Assembly (NCBI RefSeq): GCF_000321225.1
Contig: NW_004450401.1
Span: 3,193,967-3,257,966 of the forward strand
Direction: 5' to 3'
Source of the DNA: Odobenus rosmarus divergens
Lineage: Eukaryota; Chordata; Mammalia; Carnivora; Odobenidae
Length of the DNA: 64,000 nucleotides
Part shown: in pieces, positions 57,191 to 64,000 of the stretch
Position numbering within the stretch: the stretch's first letter is position 1
Layout: each line of letters opens with the position of its first letter
Notes under the pieces: generated by a model
What the model saw: only the letters and a program-made list of their open reading frames with translations
Database searches by the model: none
Told to the model about the DNA's origin: nothing
Position numbers and translations under genes: made by a program

Positions 57191-58010
57191 GTCCCACCTT
57201 GTAGTGCATAGTGTACAGCTGGCAGTGGTGCTCACCGGGCCGCACAGACACACACACCCTCACTCACGTGCCCAGAAGCAAACACCAGCGCCCTGTGCTG
57301 GGTGCCGGGGACACACTTCTCCTGCACTTGACCTCTGCGACCCGTGGGCTCCAGTCCACTTGAGCAGATGGGTGGGATGCAGATAATTAGGGCCCACGTA
57401 GTCAGTCCTGTGCAACAAAAATGACGGGGACAGTGGGGCAGGAGGAGAAAGCGGGCTTGCCCACGCGTGAGGTGCCCTCTGAGTTAAGTGTGAAGGACAG
57501 GCGGAGGCTTACCAGGTGGACAGCAAGCCCCCGGTCTTTCCAGGCTGAGGGTGTGTCTTGCACTGGCCCAGAGCTAAAGGGAAAAGCATGGGGCTGACAG
57601 GGAGTTGGTGGCCAAGCGTGAGAGGCCTGACCACGCTGCAGTGAGCTTGGTCTCATCCTCAGCAGAGAGACACAGTCAGGTTATAGAAGGAGCCATGTGG
57701 AAAACAAATTTGAGGGAGCCCAGCTGGAGACCAAGTAGCCTGATCCGGGGAGGAGGTAATGGGTGGGGGGTGGGGGAAGGGCAGGTGGAAGGGACTTCAA
57801 AGATTTGCACAACCAAAACACCTGCTCCCCAATAAGACTCCAAAATGTGCAGACACTTCTGGGGAACCTTGGGCCTCCGTCTCCTCGACCGTCAAGGACA
57901 AAGGTCAAATTACCTACCAGGCATGCATTCATGCCTTAGAGTTTTACTGCCTGCCTACTCTGTGCCAGGCACTGGGGATACCGCCATGTTCAAGACAGTG
58001 AGGTCCTTTT

Positions 58011-58200
58011 GTTTTTGTTTTCCGTTTTGTTTTTTTTTTTTGGAGAGAGAGTGGGGGTGGGGGCGAGGGAGAGAGAGAAACCTAAGCAGGCTCCATGCTC
58101 AGCACGGAGCCCCAACTTAGGGCTCGATCTCACAACCCTGAGATCATGACCTGAGCCGTAATCAAGAGTCGGAGGCTTAACTGAGCCACCCAGGTACCCC
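58011..58200 (-). mobile_element. Older can-SINE inside an L2 fragment
   Basis: Antisense element: long T tract at the left, CTGAGCCACCCAGGTACCCC at the right. Imperfect target-site duplication CAGTGAGGTCCT and CAGTGAGGTTCT. Flanks are an antisense L2 (CTGTGCCAGGCACTGGGGAT). Confidence 0.85.
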
Positions 58201-58249
58201 ATAATTCAGTGAGGTTCTGTTCTCAAGGATCTCATGTCCCAGAGGGAGA

Positions 58250-58700
58250 TAAACAAGTGTCTTGAAGACTTTGGTGCCCTCATGCTACTCCTGTCACCAT
58301 GCCTGAGGCCTCCCTGCACAAAAGCATCATGCCCCCAAGAATCTTGTCCCCAGCCCCTTGACCTCAACTCTGCCTCCACCGCCCATGCCATTGGCACATC
58401 CTGCACCTCTTCATGACAGTGATGCTCCCTCTTCACAATCTTATTTCCAAGCATCCACCTCTGGCCACCTCCTTTTCTCCTTCCAGCCCACTTCCAATGG
58501 CATGGCCCATAAAGCCCCTCTCCAACCACACTGGCCTACAGGACCCTTTCCTCGCCATCTGTGCAGTTGCTCTCTGCAACGCCATCCTTGTCCAACTTCG
58601 ATTCTTTGCTCTGCCAATGGAGCAACCCCCTTGTGCTCCTCTCTTCTTCCATCTTATTTGTCTGGCAAAGTGCCCAGCCTCAGGTGAACCCAACTCCCCT
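58250..58700 (+). repeat. L2 LINE fossil
   Basis: L2-like pyrimidine-rich text in the sense orientation, including CCTGCACCTCTTCATGACAG and TTGTCCAACTTCGATTC. Heavily worn. Confidence 0.45.
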
Positions 58701-58707
58701 CCATGCC

Positions 58708-59206
58708 TGGGCTGAGGAGAGAGGATGGCTCAGTTTGCCAAGCTGGGAGGGGAGGGGGGCTGGACACAGAGTGCACGGGTTGGGGAGCAGACACTTCTGT
58801 CATCGTAGGGCAGTGAAGTGCTGGGAGGTTGGCAGGGGGGTGGGGGTGGGCAGCCGCCCATGGCCAGAGAAATTCACACAACCAGGCTGACCACATTCTC
58901 TCACGACGTGATCTCAAAGCTCAGATAGACAGGCTCTCCGGAGAGCTCCTCCATCCCAAGACCTTCTCACCTTCTCCTCTCCAACCCCACTCTTTCTCAT
59001 CTCAAAGATATCCTGGACAGATGGCAGCTGACAGCAGCGAAGCCCCTCAACCTCCCAGCGCTTCACTGGCAAGTGCACCAGCAGCCGCAGCAGCTCCATC
59101 CTGCCCTACGATGACAGAAGTGTCTGCTCCCCAACCCGTGCGCTCTGACCCCAGCCCCCCTCTCCTCCCAGCTTGGCAAACTGAGACGTCCTCTCTCCTC
59201 AGCCCA
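58708..59206. repeat. Imperfect inverted repeat with ~120-bp arms
   Basis: Left arm 58708-58830 and right arm 59049-59206 are reverse complements with few mismatches. The longest clean stretch includes GGGTTGGGGAGCAGACACTT and CTGTCATCGTAGGGCA. The right arm carries about 35 extra bases near 59066-59100. The spacer is about 218 bases. Neither arm matches a repeat family I know. Confidence 0.9.
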
Positions 59207-59209
59207 TGA

Positions 59210-59950
59210 AGTCCACCGTCACCATCATCTTTTCCAGCCACATGCAAACACGCTCCATAATTCCACATCTTTAAAGAAAACCTTTGACCTCGCATTTGGC
59301 TTCAGCCACCTCCCCGTTCCCTTTTCCCCTTCACAGTGAAACTCCTCAAAAGCGTTGTCGATTACTTTCATTTCCACTTTCTCTTATTCTCCCTTTAGCC
59401 AACTCAAGTCTCCCCGTGGGCCCCACTGATCCATTACATCACTCTTATTAGGGTCACCAACCTCTTGTTCCCCAAAACAAAAGCAACCTGGTCTCCCCAA
59501 CTTCTCAGCAGGATCTAACATCTCTCCTTAAAACACCATTTTCACTTGGTTCTCCTCCCTCCTCACAGATCTCTCCTTCCTAGCCTCGGCTGGCACCTCA
59601 TCTGCCAGAGTTCTGCCTGGGGCTCCGGCCTCAGACACAGTGTAGCTCAACCCTGGCTGCACACGGAATCACCTGGAGCCCTTTTAAAAATGCCTACGCC
59701 TTATCCTGCACCCAGGGGCTGAGATTTCATCAGTCTAGGTGCGGCCTGGGCACCAGTGTCCAGTTTTTCAATTTCCCGGATGATTTCTGTGTGAGTCCAA
59801 GGTGGAGAACCACTGCCATAAGTGAGCCAATTCTGTTTCCAGATCTCATAGACCATCGAAATGCTCATGACTCCCAAAGGTACATCTCAGCACAGAGCCG
59901 TCCCCCTGAACTCCAGATTTAAGAATCCAACTGCACACCAGACTCCTGGA
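59210..59950 (+). repeat. L2 LINE fossil with an inserted MER5-type element
   Basis: L2 sense text (GGTCACCAACCTCTTGTTCC, CAGCAGGATCTAACATCTCT, AATGCTCATGACTCCCAAAG) split at about 59635-59818 by a hAT-like MER5-type fossil (GGCTGCACACGGAATCACCT, ending GTGGAGAACCACTG). Confidence 0.7.
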
Positions 59951-60699
59951 TGTCTGAAAGACATCTCCAAATGCAATGTGTGAAAGGAGGTTGTGGGCAG
60001 GGGGTTTCTGTGCAGTGCTGGCCACAGAGAGAAAAGCCTGGAAGGATGTTAGAGGCAGGGGGAGGTAGGTTTCAGCCCCACTTATGGGAGGGGGTGATGT
60101 CTTCCCTATGACAGGGAAAGTCTTCCCATGATTGATCAGGCTGCCGGCCATAAAGCAAGCTGAGGCCAAGAGGCTACCCAGTCCGGTTAGCTGCAGCAAG
60201 GACCCCTCCACCCCACAGTGGCAAACCAGCCCTTGACAGCTCAGCAAATCCCAGGACACTGAAGGTTACCTAGAGAATTAGGGTCATGGCCAGAACTGGA
60301 ACCTAGAACTCTGGGTCTCTGTTCTGGCATGCTTTTTTTTATTACAAACCTAAGCCTCTTTGCTTTATGTCAGTTTTTGTGAGATTCCAACCAGTCTATA
60401 AGAGAGAAAGTCTTTGCAAATCTCCAGGATTCTCAGGCCTCGCCCTGGAGCTGCACGTGTCCTGAACACTAGGAGACACTGTGTCCTAACCTGGGGCCTG
60501 TTCCTCCCCTTGGGCTGCCTTTGCAGGGAACATTGGTGGCTTCATCCAGGCCTGAGCCTTGCACAAGCCAAGGAATGGGACCCTGGTGTCCTCTGCTAGA
60601 GGACTGCCAGGACCCCCCAGGCTGCCACTTGTTCTCTTACTCACTTGCTGTTTCACCTTCTCAATCCTTCCTTCATCTCTTCATTCACATCCCCTGTGT

Positions 60700-61880
60700 A
60701 CAAACACTGGGGAAATGGTGCACAAGACAGACAAATCCCTGCTCTAATGGGACTGACATTCTAATGAGGACAAAGAGCAATGAAGAAACAAGCACCTAAT
60801 ATAATGTCAGATGGTGGTAAGTGCTATGGGGAAAAATAAAGCAGGGTAAGGGACTAAGTGCCCAAAGCAAGTGACATGTCAAGGAGCTATTGTTTTAGAT
60901 ACGGTGATCAGGGAAGGCCCCTTGGAGGAGGCAACAGCAGAGCAGAGATCTGAACAAAGTGAGAGAACCTGTTGTTTAGGTAGCAGGGGAAACTGTTCCA
61001 AGCAGAAGGAGCTACAAGTGCAAAGTCCCTGAGGCAGGAATATGCTTGATGTGTTGCAGGAACAGTGAGAAGGCTGGAGTGGCTGGGGTAGAGTGAGCAA
61101 GGAAGGGAGCAGTGGGATGTAGACTCAGCTTATTAATGTCGTGCACATCTTAAGGACCTTAGTTTTATTTCAAGTGTAACATGAGCCCACTGGAATGCCA
61201 GAAGCTGAGGGTGATGTGGTGTGATTTCTGCTTAAAAAATATCACAGCTTCTGCATGGAGACTTTAGATTAGGTAAGGGTGGAAGCAGGAAGATCTGTTA
61301 GGAGACTGTTAAGGCGTCCAGACACAAGAGGAATGGCTGGCTGGTGACCAGATATGGAACATATTCTGAAGGTGGAATTTGCAGAATTTAAGGTATAACA
61401 GAGAAAGGAAGGATAACATCATAGTTTTTACTGGGCCAGGTGGATGAATGGTGATGCCATTTACTAAGGTGAGGAAGAAGTTAGGGAGGTGGAAAATCAC
61501 AAGTTTAAATTGGGATGTGATGAGCTGAGATATCTAGTAGACCTCCAAACAGAGCCTGGATAGGATGTTGGATATTAGAGTCTGGAATTTGGGGCGGGGG
61601 GGAAGGTCAGGACTGGACATATAACCTGGGAGTCCTTGGCATGTAGGTGTTATTGATAGTCACAGGACAAGATGGGGTCCCGGCGAATGAATGTAGTCGG
61701 GAACATTTCATGGCCATGTTGGGAGGCAGGTGCGGAGCTGCCGAAGGAGGTAGAGAAGGATTAGCCAGTGGCAGGAGGAGGTAGGAAGCCAGGGGCAAGG
61801 GAGAAGGCGCCTGGACCAGTGCCACTCCCAGGCAGGGCAAAAGGAAAGCTGACAAATCACCATTGACTTGATAACTTGGA
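60700..61880 (-). repeat. L2 LINE fossil
   Basis: Long antisense L2: AGGAGCTACAAGTGCAAAGT, GGCTGGAGTGGCTGGGGTAG, TGGTGATGCCATTTACTAAG, ACCTGGGAGTCCTTGGCATG. About 1.2 kb, non-coding. Confidence 0.75.
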
Positions 61881-62039
61881 GGTCATTGGAGACCCTGAGA
61901 AGAGGGAAATAATTCAGAGGACTGGTGGAAACAACGGCCTGACTGGATTGAGTTCAAGAAAGAGCAGGAGGGAAGCAAGTGCAAACCGGGTTACAGACAA
62001 CTCATTTGAGAAATTTTACTCTCAAAAGGAATAGAATAG

Positions 62040-62200
62040 GGGACGCCTGGTGGCTCAGTCGGTTGAGCATCTGCCTTTTGGCTCGGGTCATGATCCCAGA
62101 GTCCTGGGATCAAGTCCTGCGTCCGGGGAGTCTGCTTCTTCCTCTCCCCCTCCCCCCTGCTCATGCTCTCTCTCTCTCTCAAATAAGCAAAATCTATTTT
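62040..62200 (+). mobile_element. can-SINE, shortened body
   Basis: Sense element GGGACGCCTGGTGGCTCAGT lacking some of the middle. Target-site duplication AAAAGGAATAGAATAG and AAAAAGAATAGAAGAG. Confidence 0.9.
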
Positions 62201-62999
62201 AAAAAGAATAGAAGAGCAATAGTTGAAGGGGAGGTGTGGTCAAGAGAAGATTTCTTTAAAAGTAACTCTTACAGCAGTCTGTGTAGTCAGGGAAATGATG
62301 CACAACAAGAGGGAAATGTGATGAGGGCGGGGGTGGGGGGGTGGGGGTGGAGAACAGCCTCAGCCATGCCCTAGAAAGAGCTGAGGGGTAGATGCCTATT
62401 CCCTCAGCCGAACACTGCCGCTTCTGCTCAATTTCCCCTGCCATCTGTGCTAGCTGCCCGGGAGGACCACTAGGGACAAAGTGGGGACTCTGACACCCCT
62501 GCTAGAGTCACCCTGTTACATCCCCACTGCCTGCGCTGCCTTCTCTGGAGTGGGGTACCAGGCAACAGACCATTTCAACAGTGTGGAGTCGTTACAGAGC
62601 AGAGGGCTGTTGACTGCCTGGGCTCGGGCTCAGGCTCAGAGCCAGGCCAGGGGCCCCCTCCAACTCTGTCCGCCCCTGCCATTATTTTCTGCCTTTTGTA
62701 GAGGGTTCTACAAACCTAGCTTCAAGATCCCCTGACCCCACCTCAACTGATCCCACCTCGAGGTGTTCCACACCCGCAAGTCCCTCCGATTTAGAGTCTG
62801 GAGACGCCGATGGCTTGCACCTTACGCCAAACAATGCCTATCCTTACGATGGACCTGCAAGGCGAGTATTACTGACCCAATTTTCCGAGGAGGAAACTGA
62901 GATTCAGGATGTCCAGGTCTGTTTGGTTTCGAAGGCCGCTTTCTTTCGGCTCGGCCAGAGGGAGGCGCAAGGGGCAGGGCGAGCTGCTAGCTGACTCCT

Positions 63000-63560
63000 A
63001 GACCACGCGATGGGCAGCCCAGGCCCTACCCAGACCCCGCCCAGGCTCCGCCCCACCAAGGGGTCCCGGGCAGGCCAGGCCTTCCAGCTCCAAGCAAAAC
63101 GGGACTTCGTGATTGGGCGGGGCGGAAGGATTGGGTGGGGCTTCCCAGTCGTAGAGAGGCCGCTCGCGGGCGTGACTTTGACGGGGCGTGGCCTCTGGCT
63201 CCGCCCCCTCCCGCGGGCTCAAAGCAGACGGCGGCCGCGGGGGCGGGGTCAGAACACGGGTGGCCGATCCCAGCGCGGTTCTTTGGGGCCAGCCACCGGG
63301 CAGGGCCTCGGCGGGGCCGAGCAGGTACTGGCGACTGCGCGGTGCGTCTCGGGCTGGGCCAGGCTGAGGGCAAGAGCCTGCTGGGGACCACGGAGGGCAC
63401 CGGGGTCGGGGCCAGCGCTGCGCTTCCTCTTGCGAGTCTGGGCCCCTGCCTCCGCCCCCGCCCCCGCCTTCCTGCGGCGAAGCCGGCTGCGGCAGGACCG
63501 ATTGGCGCCTGCGCTGCTTCCTGCGCCCGGGACTGGGCCAATGCATGGGGCCCGGGCGGG
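63000..63560 (+). promoter_or_regulatory. PDLIM7: CpG-island promoter, probably PDLIM7
   Basis: Dense CpG with several GGGCGG/CCGCCCC Sp1 boxes and three inverted CCAAT boxes (ATTGG at 63112-63116, 63130-63134 and about 63501-63505). A possible non-coding first exon ends at 63324, where CGAGCAG|GTACTG is a fair donor. The PDLIM7 assignment rests on the conserved gene order next to DOK3, not on coding sequence; the first coding exon must lie beyond 64000. Confidence 0.5.
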
Positions 63561-64000
63561 GGACGGGGGAAACTGAGTCACGTCGGGATGGTTCTAGGCC
63601 TGTGTGGGAGGCACCACCCCAGCTGGGCTCCAGAATGAATCCCCTACCTGGCCATGCTTTGGGACCCAAGCCCTCACCGATTTCCATAGGAGCCACGGCC
63701 CCGCCCGGTCTCCCCCAGCGCCCAAAAGAGTCATCAGCCTCTACCCGTCCGGGAATGGCTAGAACCCGCTCCAGCCGCCTCCCTTTCCACCCCTCCCCCT
63801 CGCGTCCCGAGCCCCCTTGTGCTCCCTCCTTTGGCTCCGCAGTGTCAGCTTACACGCCTTATATAGCCCGAGCAGGCTTCAGCGCGGCCTGCCTGTCGGG
63901 ACCTGGGGGCGGGGGGGAAGAGCGCCGGCCCCTGACTCACACGCCGTCTGTCCGAGGCTTAAGGCTGGCTTGGGGGGAGGCCATCTCTGAATGAAAAGAA
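63561..64000 (+). promoter_or_regulatory. GC-rich region with AP-1 and CArG-like sites
   Basis: AP-1 motifs TGAGTCA (63574-63580) and TGACTCA (63933-63939), and CCTTATATAG at about 63858-63867, one base short of a consensus CArG box and also TATA-like. It could be an intronic enhancer or second promoter of PDLIM7. An open frame spans this stretch but looks like GC-rich chance. Confidence 0.35.

Larger units (their letters stand above)
57191..62999. other. DOK3-PDLIM7 intergenic stretch
   Basis: No gene seen. It holds L2 fossils of both orientations, two can-SINEs, a MER5-type element, and a large inverted repeat at 58708-59206. A MIR-like scrap is at about 62850-62930. Confidence 0.55.

Noticed and set aside
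62998..63696. 232-codon minus-strand and 188-codon plus-strand frames over the 63-kb CpG island
   Set aside because: Long overlapping frames on both strands are expected in GC-rich DNA with few stops; composition is low-complexity Pro/Arg/Gly.
63545..63994. 149-codon plus-strand frame near the window end
   Set aside because: Not the PDLIM7 N-terminus I would expect and no known domain; probably intronic chance.

Overview
This is a mammalian nuclear segment, almost certainly from a carnivore. At least fifteen tRNA-Lys-derived can-SINEs (head GGGCGCCTGGGTGGCTCAG, tail AAATAAATAAAATCTTTAAA) are scattered through it, most with clear target-site duplications. Their sequence type looks like that of arctoid caniforms (bears, mustelids, seals) rather than dogs, though I cannot name the species. 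Carnivore-type L1 3' ends, L2, MIR, an MLT1-type LTR, MER5-type fossils and one solo LTR fill the rest.

Layout, all genes on the + strand. 1-10.0 kb is intergenic and made of repeats. 10.0-10.5 kb is a CpG-island promoter with a CGG repeat and exon 1 of FAM193B. FAM193B runs to a stop at 39934, through a 13.9-kb first intron, nine coding exons and probably a spliced 3' UTR ending near 42.14 kb. 44.6-45.1 kb is a second CpG island driving DDX41, a compact gene with 17 coding exons (45072-50128). DOK3 follows with five coding exons (52333-56974) behind a CpG-poor promoter with ETS/PU.1-like sites. 57.2-63.0 kb is intergenic, L2-rich, and holds a large inverted repeat. A third CpG island at 63.0-63.6 kb fits the 5' end of PDLIM7, the next gene in the conserved mammalian order (human 5q35.3, reversed here), but no PDLIM7 coding exon lies in the window.

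The exon models of FAM193B (897 aa), DDX41 (622 aa) and DOK3 (447 aa) were joined by hand. Every junction is GT/AG and phase-consistent, and all three genes look intact. DDX41 is a DEAD-box helicase of splicing and innate DNA sensing; DOK3 is an immune-cell adaptor; FAM193B is a poorly understood cysteine/serine-rich nuclear protein. They are neighbours by conserved synteny, not an operon.

I found no novel multigene system. The best leads are a frame-preserving cryptic donor inside FAM193B exon 7, an inverted repeat downstream of DOK3, a tailless tRNA-Gly 5'-half retropseudogene in FAM193B intron 1, two tandem SINE pairs each with three copies of one target site, and a conserved-looking promoter grammar at DDX41.
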